Of a stretch of DNA of 64,000 nt, positions 49,806-58,600 are shown piece after piece. Source of the DNA: Paludibacteraceae bacterium (GTDB lineage Bacteria > Bacteroidota > Bacteroidia > Bacteroidales > Paludibacteraceae); the NCBI GenBank assembly GCA_024401645.1, contig JAKSKR010000001.1, positions 62,001 to 126,000 on the forward strand, given 5' to 3'. Position numbers and translations under genes: made by a program. The stretch's first letter is position 1; the number at the start of each line of letters is the position of its first letter. The notes beneath the pieces were generated by a model, which saw only the letters and a list, made by a program, of their open reading frames with translations, made no database searches and was not told the DNA's origin.

Positions 49806-51638
49806 TTAGAACGATTGCATGTCGCAAAGCTTCTTGTAGATGCCGTTTTGTGCAATCAGTTCGTCGTGTTTGCCGCGTTCAACAATTTCGCCTTCGTTCA
49901 ATACGCAAATTTCGTCGGCATTGCGGATGGTCGACAATCGGTGCGCAATAACAATGGTGGTGCGTGTCTTCATCAGGTGCTCCAAAGCGCCTTGCACCAA
50001 CTTCTCGCTTTCGGTGTCGAGGGCCGAGGTCGCTTCGTCGAGGATGAGGATTGGCGGATTCTTCAAAATGGCGCGTGCAATGCTCAATCGTTGGCGCTGA
50101 CCACCAGATAGACGTTCTCCGCGGTCGCCAATGTTGGTCTCGTAGCCATCTTCGGTGGCAACAATGAAGTCGTGGGCATTTGCAATCTTTGCTGCGCTTT
50201 CAATGTCTTCCTGGGTTGCGCCCTTGGTTCCGAAGGTGATGTTGTTGGCTATGGTGTCGTTGAAGAGGATGGCTTCCTGGTTCACGTTACCCATCTGCTT
50301 GCGCACGTCATACAACGCCATGTCCTTAATGTTGATGCCGTCTATCAGAATTTCGCCCTGCTGAACGTCGTAGAAACGTGGCAGTAGGTCAACCAGTGTA
50401 GACTTGCCGGAACCTGACTGACCAACTAGGGCAATGGTCTTTCCTTTCTCTACGGTTAGGTTGATGTTCTTCAACACCCACTGGTCTTCGTACTTGAACC
50501 AGACATTCTTGAATTCTATCTTGCTGTTGAATGGCTTGATTGGAATTGGGTTGTCGACAATCTTCAGTGGGTTGCTGGCTGCAAGAATGGCGTCGATACG
50601 TTCAAGCGAAGCTCTACCTTTCTCAATGCTGTACCATGCTTTCGACAAGTCTTTTGCCGGATTGATGATGCTATAGAATATAATAAGGTAGTAAATGAAG
50701 GAAGAGGCGTCGAGTGTGCTGTTGCCGTCTAAAATGACCATACCGCCAAAAACCAACACAATGGCAATGGTGGCAGTTCCCAAAAATTCGCTCATTGGGT
50801 GTGCCAGCATGTTGCGGCGTTGCATCGAATTTGTGGTTTTTCGCAGATCGTTGTTCATCTGGTCAAAGCGACGCATAACGTCGTTTTCGGCATTGAAAGC
50901 CTTAACCACTCTTAATCCGCCTAGCGTTTCTTCAATCTGTGCCAGCAGTTGTCCGCTTTGCGTTTGTGCCAATTGTGACTTTCTCTTTAGCGACTTGCCG
51001 ACCTTGCCCATGAGTGTGCCCGCAAACGGCAGGACAATGAGGACAAACAATGTCAGTTTCCAGCTTAACCAAAGTAGAACGCCAAAATAGATGATGATCA
51101 TGATTGGATTCTTGGTCAGCATTTCAATGGAACTCATGATAGAGGCTTCCACTTCGCCAACGTCGGCTGTCATTCGCGACATGATGTCGCCCTTCTTGTG
51201 GTGGTGAAAGAAGCCGAGATTCAAGTCCACAATCTTGTCGTAGAGTTTTTGGCGCAAGTCTCGAACAACGCCGCTGCGTAGCGGAATGATGTAGTAACTT
51301 GCCAAGTAGGCCGAACCTGTCTTCAACATGGTCATTACAACCAGGAATCCGCCAAGTAGGGCTAGGGTTGCAACACCCCCGTGCTCGCTTATGAACTGTT
51401 GCATCCACCAGTAGGCGTTGTTTTTCAACGAACCTGCAAGGTCATTCCAGTTGATGGGTGCGTAGGTGTACACTTGTGTCTCTATTCTGAACAAGATGTT
51501 CAGGATAGGGATGATGAGTGCGAATGAAAAAAGGCTGAAAACCGTGGAAAGGATGTTGAACAGAAAGTTCAAACCCACATAGGTCTTGTAGCCCGCAACA
51601 AATCGCTTTACCAGCGTTATGAATGAGGGTGCTTTCAT
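49806..51638 (-). CDS. MsbA-like ABC exporter (TMD-NBD half-transporter)
   Basis: A 610-residue half-transporter. Six membrane helices (about 15-340) are followed by an ATPase domain (about 365-610) with Walker A GQSGSGKST, the signature LSGGQRQR, Walker B ILILDEATSALD and the H-loop IVIAHRLSTI. It works as a homodimer. Bacteroidota MsbA, which flips lipid A-core, has this build; drug exporters look the same. I start at the ATG at 51638: the 16-codon extension upstream reads through the purB terminator. It may be the essential lipid flippase or a paralogue. Confidence 0.88.
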   Translation of the reverse strand: MKAPSFITLVKRFVAGYKTYVGLNFLFNILSTVFSLFSFALIIPILNILFRIETQVYTYAPINWNDLAGSLKNNAYWWMQQFISEHGGVATLALLGGFLVVMTMLKTGSAYLASYYIIPLRSGVVRDLRQKLYDKIVDLNLGFFHHHKKGDIMSRMTADVGEVEASIMSSIEMLTKNPIMIIIYFGVLLWLSWKLTLFVLIVLPFAGTLMGKVGKSLKRKSQLAQTQSGQLLAQIEETLGGLRVVKAFNAENDVMRRFDQMNNDLRKTTNSMQRRNMLAHPMSEFLGTATIAIVLVFGGMVILDGNSTLDASSFIYYLIIFYSIINPAKDLSKAWYSIEKGRASLERIDAILAASNPLKIVDNPIPIKPFNSKIEFKNVWFKYEDQWVLKNINLTVEKGKTIALVGQSGSGKSTLVDLLPRFYDVQQGEILIDGINIKDMALYDVRKQMGNVNQEAILFNDTIANNITFGTKGATQEDIESAAKIANAHDFIVATEDGYETNIGDRGERLSGGQRQRLSIARAILKNPPILILDEATSALDTESEKLVQGALEHLMKTRTTIVIAHRLSTIRNADEICVLNEGEIVERGKHDELIAQNGIYKKLCDMQSF

Positions 51639-51664
51639 TAATTGTGTTTTCTTAATATATATAA

Positions 51665-51713
51665 GAACAGAAAACCGACCTCGCAAATTGTGTTAAAGGA
51701 CGGTTTTCTGTTC
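51665..51713 (-). terminator. Long-arm terminator of purB
   Basis: A 13-bp perfect stem GAACAGAAAACCG / CGGTTTTCTGTTC with a 23-nt loop lies between purB and the exporter gene. On the minus strand it is followed by an AT-rich tail with few consecutive T's. Confidence 0.6.
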
Positions 51714-51753
51714 GAATATGATTCAATCGTATAAGATACGGTTCTCGGGACGA

Positions 51754-53097
51754 TTACATACCAGTGTAGTTGCTTGGGCTAATAGCCTTAAGCTCCTGCT
51801 TCACGCTGTCGCTAACTTCAAGGGTGTCGATGAAGTCGTGGATTGACTTTTCGGTGATGGCAGTGTTTACACGGGTAAGGTTCTTCAAAGTCTCGTAAGG
51901 GTTAGGGTAGCCTTCGCGACGGAGTATGGTCTGAATGCCTTCTGCTACAACTGCCCAAGTGTTGTCGAGGTCGTACTGTAGGCTTTCTTCGTGAAGAAGC
52001 AACTTGCCAAGGCCCTTCAGTGTGCTCTTAATGGCGATGATGGCGTGTGCCATTGGTACACCCACGTTGCGGAGCACGGTACTGTCGGTAAGGTCGCGCT
52101 GCAAACGAGATACAGGCAACTTTGCTGACAAGAACTGGAAGATGGCGTTGCTCATGCCAAGGTTACCTTCTGCGTTTTCGTAGTCAATTGGGTTGACCTT
52201 GTGTGGCATTGCGCTTGAACCCACTTCGCCAGCCTTAATCTTCTGCTTGAAGTAGCCCAATGAAATGTACATCCAGAAGTCGCGGTTCATATCAATCATG
52301 ATGGTGTTGATGCGCTTCATGCAATCGAACAACGCACCCATGTTGTCGTAGTTAGAAATCTGTGTGGTCCACTGCTCGCGCTGCAAGCCAAGAACGTCGT
52401 CAACGAAGTGGTTGCCGAATGCCTTCCAGTCAATAGCTGGGTATGCAACGTGGTGAGCGTTGAAGTTGCCGGTTGCACCACCGAACTTGGCGCTGTAAGG
52501 AATCTGCTTCAACTGTTCCAATTGGGTGTTAAGACGGCTAACGTAAACCATAATTTCCTTGCCGAGGCGGGTAGGAGATGCTGGTTGTCCGTGTGTGCGT
52601 GCCAACATAGAAACATCCTTCCATTCGTTAGCCTTTTCCTGAAGGGTATCGATCAACTGCTGTAGGGTTGGAATGTATTCGTTGGTTACAGCTTCCTTCA
52701 AGGTGAGAGGAATAGAAGTGTTGTTAATGTCTTGTGAGGTCAAGCCGAAGTGGATGAATTCTTTAGGCTGGCTCAACTTCAAGGCGTCGAACTTTTCCTT
52801 AAGGAAGTATTCAACCGCCTTAACGTCGTGGTTGGTGACGCTCTCAATTTCCTTGATGCGCTGTGCGTCAGCCAAGGTGAACTCCTTATAGATGTTTCTC
52901 AAGGCAGGGAACACGCTGTGGTCAACGCCTTTCAACTGCTCGAGTGGCAATTCGCAGAGGGTGATGAAATACTCGATTTCGACGCGAACGCGGTAGCGGA
53001 TAAGTGCATATTCTGAAAAATATTCGCCTAATGCGTCTACTTTGTTGCGGTAACGACCGTCAATCGGAGAAATTGCGGTAAGTGAGTTCAATTCCAT
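51754..53097 (-). CDS. purB: Adenylosuccinate lyase
   Basis: A 447-residue fumarase/aspartase-superfamily enzyme acting twice in purine synthesis (SAICAR to AICAR, and adenylosuccinate to AMP). The superfamily signature loop GSSAMPHKVNPIDYENAEG carries the catalytic serine. ARTHGQPASPTRLGKE carries the catalytic histidine. The N-terminal SPIDGRYRNKV is typical of the E. coli-like branch. It is transcribed alone from a promoter at 53145-53152. Confidence 0.96.
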   Translation of the reverse strand: MELNSLTAISPIDGRYRNKVDALGEYFSEYALIRYRVRVEIEYFITLCELPLEQLKGVDHSVFPALRNIYKEFTLADAQRIKEIESVTNHDVKAVEYFLKEKFDALKLSQPKEFIHFGLTSQDINNTSIPLTLKEAVTNEYIPTLQQLIDTLQEKANEWKDVSMLARTHGQPASPTRLGKEIMVYVSRLNTQLEQLKQIPYSAKFGGATGNFNAHHVAYPAIDWKAFGNHFVDDVLGLQREQWTTQISNYDNMGALFDCMKRINTIMIDMNRDFWMYISLGYFKQKIKAGEVGSSAMPHKVNPIDYENAEGNLGMSNAIFQFLSAKLPVSRLQRDLTDSTVLRNVGVPMAHAIIAIKSTLKGLGKLLLHEESLQYDLDNTWAVVAEGIQTILRREGYPNPYETLKNLTRVNTAITEKSIHDFIDTLEVSDSVKQELKAISPSNYTGM

Positions 53098-53144
53098 ATT
53101 AGTATTATTTGTTTTATTGTTATTCTTATAGGTAAAAACGTTAG

Positions 53145-53152
53145 CAAATTTA
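53145..53152 (-). promoter_or_regulatory. -7 element of purB
   Basis: TAAATTTG on the minus strand, 47 nt upstream of the ATG; no TTG at -33. Confidence 0.5.
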
Positions 53153-53243
53153 CTATATTTTTCTGTGCTTTCGGCTTTTTAACACTACTATTTGAAGTTA
53201 TTTTGTTTTGTTGGTTTCTCCACATAATAAACCCAAAAATTAC

Positions 53244-53251
53244 TATCTTTG
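53244..53251 (+). promoter_or_regulatory. -7 element of the Rpn nuclease gene
   Basis: TATCTTTG, 23 nt before the ATG at 53275. It excludes the in-frame 24-codon upstream extension. Confidence 0.5.
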
Positions 53252-53274
53252 CTAAAAATCAAAAACTTGGTCCT

Positions 53275-54219
53275 ATGTGTATACCCGGAACGGCATTATC
53301 TCGCTACATTAACTTCTATACCGACTTCGCCTTTAAGAAGATTTTCGGTACAGAGGCAAACAAAGATTTGCTCATCAGCTTCCTGAACGGTCTGTTCAAC
53401 CTGGAAGGCGATGAGGCTATTGAAGACGTCACCTACCTCAACACCGAGCAGCTGGGCGAGAATGCGTTCGACAGGCGTGCCATATACGACGTGTATTGCA
53501 AGACCGGCAAGGGTGAGCGCTTTATTGTGGAGATGCAGAAGGCGCTGCAAGACAGCTTCCGCGACCGTGCACTCTATTACTCCTCTTTCGCTGTTCGCGA
53601 TCAGGGCGTGAAGGGCTCAAGGTCACGTCCGTGGGACTACCGTTTGGCGCCTGTGTATGTGGTGGGCGTACTCAACTTCGAGATGCAGGGTAGTAATCCC
53701 GACCGCTACATCACCCATGTGAAACTCAAGGACGATGACAATCAGGTGTTTTCGGAAAACCTGAATTTCGTTTTCCTGGAAATGCCAAAATTCAACAAGA
53801 CCGAAAACGAACTAGATACGTTCTGCGACAAGTGGCTCTTTGTCTTAAAGAACCTTTACAAGCTTGAAAATTGTCCCGCAGCCCTCACCGAGGGCATATT
53901 CCGCAAGCTTTTCGAGGTGGCAGAAATTGCATCGTATTCGACTAACGAACGCTCGGTTTACGAAGAGAGCTTGAAAAACCTCTGGGACTTGAACAACTGC
54001 CTTGAAACAGCAGAACGCAAGGGAAAGGAAGTGGGACGTGAGGAAGGACGTGCAGAAGGACGTGCAGAAGGCGAGGCTATCGGCTTGGAGAAAGGACGTG
54101 CAGAAGGTGAATACGCAAAAAGCATGGAGCATGCAAAGAAGATGAAGGCAAAAGGCTTTTCTTTACAAGAAATTGCAGAAATCACAGAACTTAAAATAGA
54201 AGAAATAGAAAAACTGTAA
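53275..54219 (+). CDS. Rpn-family PD-(D/E)XK nuclease (transposase-like)
   Basis: A 314-residue protein. The N-terminal FTD-type start (YINFYTDFAFKKIFGTE) is diagnostic of the Rpn / PDDEXK_2 family. The nuclease core has Asp72 in IYDVYCKTG and Glu86-x-Gln88 in FIVEMQ. The C-terminal part contains in-frame GRAE repeats (about 254-278) and a helical tail (SLQEIAEITELKIEEIEKL) like a helix-turn-helix. E. coli Rpn proteins cut DNA and promote RecA-independent recombination; some act in phage defence and are held in check by a short product made from their own C-terminus. Here the tail is duplicated just downstream. Confidence 0.88.
   Translation: MCIPGTALSRYINFYTDFAFKKIFGTEANKDLLISFLNGLFNLEGDEAIEDVTYLNTEQLGENAFDRRAIYDVYCKTGKGERFIVEMQKALQDSFRDRALYYSSFAVRDQGVKGSRSRPWDYRLAPVYVVGVLNFEMQGSNPDRYITHVKLKDDDNQVFSENLNFVFLEMPKFNKTENELDTFCDKWLFVLKNLYKLENCPAALTEGIFRKLFEVAEIASYSTNERSVYEESLKNLWDLNNCLETAERKGKEVGREEGRAEGRAEGEAIGLEKGRAEGEYAKSMEHAKKMKAKGFSLQEIAEITELKIEEIEKL
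53962..54053 (+). repeat. Direct repeat, copy A, within the Rpn gene
   Basis: 92 nt coding for the LKNLWDLNNCLETAERKG part of the nuclease C-terminus. It matches 54240-54331 at 83 of 92 positions by my count, with no gaps. Confidence 0.85.
54034..54105 (+). repeat. 12-nt in-frame tandem repeat (Gly-Arg-Ala-Glu)
   Basis: GGACGTGCAGAA or close variants occur at 54034, 54046, 54058 and 54094, interrupted once by 24 nt. Each unit codes for GRAE or GREE, so slippage would change length but not frame. Confidence 0.8.
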
Positions 54220-54344
54220 TGAATGTGCTGACCGCTGAAGAAGAGGAATTGAAACTCCTCTGGGACTTGAACAAATGCCTTGAAACAGCAGGACGCAAAG
54301 GTAAGGAAGTGGGACGTGAGGAAGGACGTGCGATGATGGGCTAG
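54219..54344 (+). pseudogene. 41-codon duplicated fragment of the Rpn C-terminus
   Basis: An open frame of 41 codons starts with an ATG that overlaps the nuclease stop (TAATG), so it could be translated by re-initiation. After about 7 unrelated codons it repeats the nuclease tail (LLWDLNKCLETAGRKGKEVG, then REEGRA) and ends at a TAG after AMMG. It lacks the final helix of the parent. The simplest reading is a relic of an unequal duplication or of a decayed neighbouring Rpn gene; a small regulatory protein is possible. It is too short to be called from coding statistics. Confidence 0.6.
54240..54331 (+). repeat. Direct repeat, copy B
   Basis: Second copy of the 92-nt element at 53962-54053, lying 187 nt after the end of the first. 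Confidence 0.85.
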
Positions 54345-54438
54345 AACGATGAAAAAACTAGGAAGATTTTTTTTATTGGTAACTTATTGCTAATCATAAA
54401 TATTTGCTCTATCGTAAACGATTTCGCCTTCTGAATTG

Positions 54439-54468
54439 TTGAAAACTTGAGAATATTACATATATTTG
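54439..54468 (+). promoter_or_regulatory. Promoter of the porP-like gene
   Basis: TTG (54439-54441), 19 nt, TATATTTG (54461-54468): a full consensus match, 61 nt before the ATG. Confidence 0.7.
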
Positions 54469-54529
54469 CCACAATAAAGGGGATTTTATACTCCTTGTTG
54501 TTTTTAATATCGTGAAAAATAGTTTAGCA

Positions 54530-55507
54530 ATGAAGTTGAGATATATTACAACACTTTTGATCTCCATGCTCTGTTTTACAGGCTTGAAGGCTCAAGATGA
54601 GATCGTTTACGACCAGTATTTCTGGAACTACTATCTCGTAAACCCTGCAGTTGCCGGCGCTAGCCGTTGCTCACACGTAATGGGTACATTCAAGAAGCAG
54701 TGGGTAGGTATGGATGACTCTCCAATTACCGGAACATTGAGTTTCCGTACCCGTATCTTGAAGAACCTCGGTTTAGGTGCTTATGGTTACTACGACAAGA
54801 ATGGTTATTCTCTTCGTCAGGGTGGTCAGGTATCATTGGCATACCACATTCCGCTTACACAGAACTATGGCTACTTCATGAAGGACCGTGAGTTGCAGCG
54901 TCAGTTGTCATTCGGTCTTTCTGCAGTCATCAACCACTATGGCTTCGACTCAAAGTTGTTCGAAGACGAAGATGCTTTGAGCGATAACACAATTGTGAAT
55001 GGTGGTGAGGATAAGGGTACTTATTTCAATGCCAACTTCGGTACCTACTTTATGTGGGACCGCTTCTTCGCAGGTTTGTCAATCGCAAACTTGTTGCCTA
55101 CCGAACTTGAGCAGCTTGGTGCCGACGAACCCGTTCGTCCAATGACCTTCTTCATCTTCGCAGGTTACACCTTCCCGGTTAATAGCACAATCGACATCGA
55201 ACCATCAGCAATGTTCAAGTTCGATGAAAATGATAACCGTCAGTTAGACATTAACTTAAAGTACGAGCAGGTGTTGCCAGACAATCCTGACTTCTCTTAT
55301 TGGCTGCAGATGGCATATCGCCACGGCTTGGATCCGGACAACTCACAAGGTTTGGCATTCTCACCAATGGGTGGTATCAACTACAAGGGTTTCCACATTG
55401 GTTATGCCTATACCCTTGGTTTGACCGATATTCAGCGTCACAACTCTGGTACCCACGAGGCCATGCTTGGCTACTCATGGTGTAAGGTTAAGAAGTTCTG
55501 CCGTTAA
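54530..55507 (+). CDS. PorP/SprF family type IX secretion membrane protein
   Basis: A 325-residue outer-membrane barrel protein. The signal peptide ends near TGLKAQDE (about residue 22). The family start DQYFWNYYLVNPAVAGA follows, close to the classic QY-x(n)-NPA-x-AG. Barrel-like strands run to the C-terminus. PorP/SprF proteins pair with T9SS substrates that carry a type-B sorting domain and are usually encoded directly upstream of them, as here. I start at the ATG at 54530; a GTG six codons upstream gives a worse signal peptide. The codon bias suggests strong expression. Confidence 0.92.
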   Translation: MKLRYITTLLISMLCFTGLKAQDEIVYDQYFWNYYLVNPAVAGASRCSHVMGTFKKQWVGMDDSPITGTLSFRTRILKNLGLGAYGYYDKNGYSLRQGGQVSLAYHIPLTQNYGYFMKDRELQRQLSFGLSAVINHYGFDSKLFEDEDALSDNTIVNGGEDKGTYFNANFGTYFMWDRFFAGLSIANLLPTELEQLGADEPVRPMTFFIFAGYTFPVNSTIDIEPSAMFKFDENDNRQLDINLKYEQVLPDNPDFSYWLQMAYRHGLDPDNSQGLAFSPMGGINYKGFHIGYAYTLGLTDIQRHNSGTHEAMLGYSWCKVKKFCR

Positions 55508-55548
55508 AAATGATAATTACGTTTAAAATATAAAGTTAGTATAGGCAT

Positions 55549-55578
55549 TAGGAAATCTGAAAAGCAGGTTTCCTTTTG
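55549..55578 (+). other. Hairpin between porP-like gene and cargo
   Basis: AGGAAATCTG and CAGGTTTCCT pair, followed by TTTT, 45 nt before the cargo ATG. It may partly terminate porP transcription or protect the upstream message. Confidence 0.45.
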
Positions 55579-55622
55579 CCGTTTAGGTGTATATTTTATT
55601 AATAGGGAAAAATTCTAGTAAC

Positions 55623-58600
55623 ATGAAAACAAATAAGCTTTTTAAATGGGTTGTTACGGCTGCTCTGGCGTTGACAGGGCTGTCGGGCAGTGCCTATGCA
55701 CAGGGTACACTACCTTTGGTTTCTGGTACCAACTTCGAGGTCGAAGGTGCGGGGAAGAATTATTACAAGTCAGTGGATGAAGTTACCGGTTGGTTGGGTA
55801 TTATACGACCAACTATGGGTATCGGTGATTTTAAACTAGTGGATACAACTAATTCCGATGGCCTTTTGTCGCATTTCTTGTCAGAAGATAAATTCTATGG
55901 TATTAATAATAGTTCCATTAGATTGGATTCTCTCCGTTTGAAAGAAGACGATGGTTGGGGTATGGTTGTGTCTGGAGGCGATAAAGGAATTCAATATGGT
56001 GGCGCTACTATTTTGAATTTTTCTGTTGGTGGCTTACAACCTGGAAGTGCGTATCGTGTGGAAATAGATTATGAATCTCCTTTGATTGCAGATTATGCAA
56101 AAACAAGTTCAGATCTTAATAAAGACAAAGATGCAAAAGGCAAAACGAGGACTACAAGGAGACAAACTGATGAAATTGGAGGTTTATTAGCAAATGTCAA
56201 TTGTACTGCTACAAACTGGAAGGCTGGTGAAAAGTTATCAACTTCGTCTACGGGAGGTCAAACATTGACCTTAACGTCGAGTAATGATCAAACTACAGGA
56301 CCAATTGGATCTGATGGTAGGTTGTCCTTGAAGATTGGTGTTAATTCAATTACAGCTCATAGTGCAATTAAAATAACGGCAATCCGTGTTTATGCTCAAG
56401 TTGCTGCCAAGATTGTTGGACCTAATCCTCCAGAAGTGTGTGCAGGTGGTGAAGAAGTTCGTTTAGCTGTTGACCAAGATTATGTGGGGGTAAGTTATAA
56501 GTGGCTTGTTGACGGCAGTCCTGCGTCAGGTGATAATGTGGGTTCTGCTTATTTACACAAATCGGTACTAGAATTCCCTAATAAAAACACTACTTCTATA
56601 AGTCATACATATACATATCAGGTTATAAAAGATGGAAAAGTATTGTTAACTTCTGATCCTTTTGTACTCACTGATATTCTTTGCTGTATGGAAGGTGGAA
56701 AACCAACTTCACGTCGTTTGATTTGGCAAGACGACTTTGGTACATTCACATCCCCAACTTCTTATTGGAATTGGGATTATTCCAATCCAGATGAACCTAA
56801 GAAGGTTACTGGTACTACAACTTTAGCCAACCGATACGAATACTGTAGAACAGACGATATTCCTGGTGCTGAATGTTCTCTTATTGGTTATAGTAGTACC
56901 TATGGACAAGTATTTGGTGAGGGTAAGTACACATATATTGCAAAAATTGGTCGTGTTAATGGTAATTTTACCGATAATGCTGGTATTGGTTGGGTATGTC
57001 AAACTGGTGATGGACAATATCCAGACGAAGTTGGTTTAGAGTTTTTCCCTGACCACACATATCCTGATGGTAGTGCTGCCGGTGCTTGCTTGATGCTGAA
57101 CTGTGGTAACAATGCTGGTGAAACTATTTACAAGAGAACTATTCCGAATTTGTGTGAAAAAACCGTTACGGTAAAATGTTATATTAATACATTTTCAAAA
57201 TCAGGTAATCCTGTATCAATACAGGTTAAAGTTACAGATGTAGCGAGTGGTAATTTTAAGCTTTCAGATCCTGTAACTAAATATTCAAACAAGGGACGTG
57301 CGTGGGTTCCTGTTCAGGCTACTATTGATTTGACAGGTACTGAAATGGAGTTTGAAATTATTTCATTTGTTGGTGTAGGTTCGCCTCATGACCCATTAAC
57401 AACTGGTCCTGGCCCCGATAATAAACCTAAAGAGCAATGTGATTATAATGAATTGGGTAATGACTTGTTGTTAGACGACATCCAGATTTGGGGATGTTCT
57501 GCTCCTCCTGTTGATTTGTTCTTTAATCATTTAGAAGTTGAAAATGAAACCTGTAAGGGTGATACAACAGAATTGCATGTTAATGTAACACAAGCTATAA
57601 CAACCTATTATGGTTCTGAATCTCCTTATTTCATTTATCAGTATTCTACTACTCCTACAGATAAAGACTCTTGGAAAAATTTGAATGAGGCTCCGACCAA
57701 TGAAGTTATCTACAAGGATTTGTCTGACCTTATAAAGGCATTAGACCTTAAGACTGATGATGAGGTTTATTTCAGAGTTGTTATGGGAACAGAAACCTCT
57801 TTGAATAAAGCTTTGAGTGATAATGAAGTATTCAATCCTAATAAGGTTTGTTCTGACTATGTTGTTTCTGATCCCGAGAACGTGATTAAGTTGACAATTA
57901 AGTGTGCTGACTGTACGGATCCTAACGACATAAAACTTACCGCCAAGGTTGATGCTGAAGCAGCAAAGCCAGCTCCTGCGGTAATTAAACTTTGTCAAGG
58001 TCAAAGTGTAACTTTGTCAACTAACGATTTAAAACCAGAAAAGCCTGAAGACATTAAGTCTGAAGATTTCAAGGGCTTCACAGTTAAATGGTATAAAGAT
58101 GAAGTCTTACAAGACGAATTGACAGAAACACCTGTTACAAAAACTACTAACACCATTACTTATTCTGAAACAGATGAACCTGGTAAGTATGTATGGAAAG
58201 TTGTCGCAACCGATCCGTTCCCAGGTGCAACTTGTGAAAAGGAAGCAGAAATTACTGTTGAGTTCCTTGAAAAACCAACAGTTGAAAACCTCGCATTTGA
58301 ATTCTGTGAAAAGGAACCGGATGCAACTGATAAACTTCCTACGGCTAAAACAGGTGAAACTTATTCTTATTTTGCATCTGAGGAAGACGCAACTGCTGGA
58401 ACCCCAGATGTTACAATTGGCGATTTCAAAACATTGGCAGTAGATGAGTATAATTATTTCTACACATTAACTGATGCAAATAAGTGCGTAAGCGATCCTG
58501 CAAAAGTTGATATTACTGTTCGTGAAGTTCCCGTTTTCGAGGTCCCTGCTATCACGCCTCCTTCTTTCTGTGCTGGACAGTATGATGCAGATGGTGATGG

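Noticed and set aside
53203-53274. 24-codon extension of the Rpn nuclease
   Set aside because: The promoter -7 element (53244-53251) is within it, and family members start near the conserved FTD motif.
54034-54105. CRISPR-like short repeats
   Set aside because: The 12-nt units are in frame, code for GRAE and have no unique spacers, so they are a protein repeat, not a CRISPR array.
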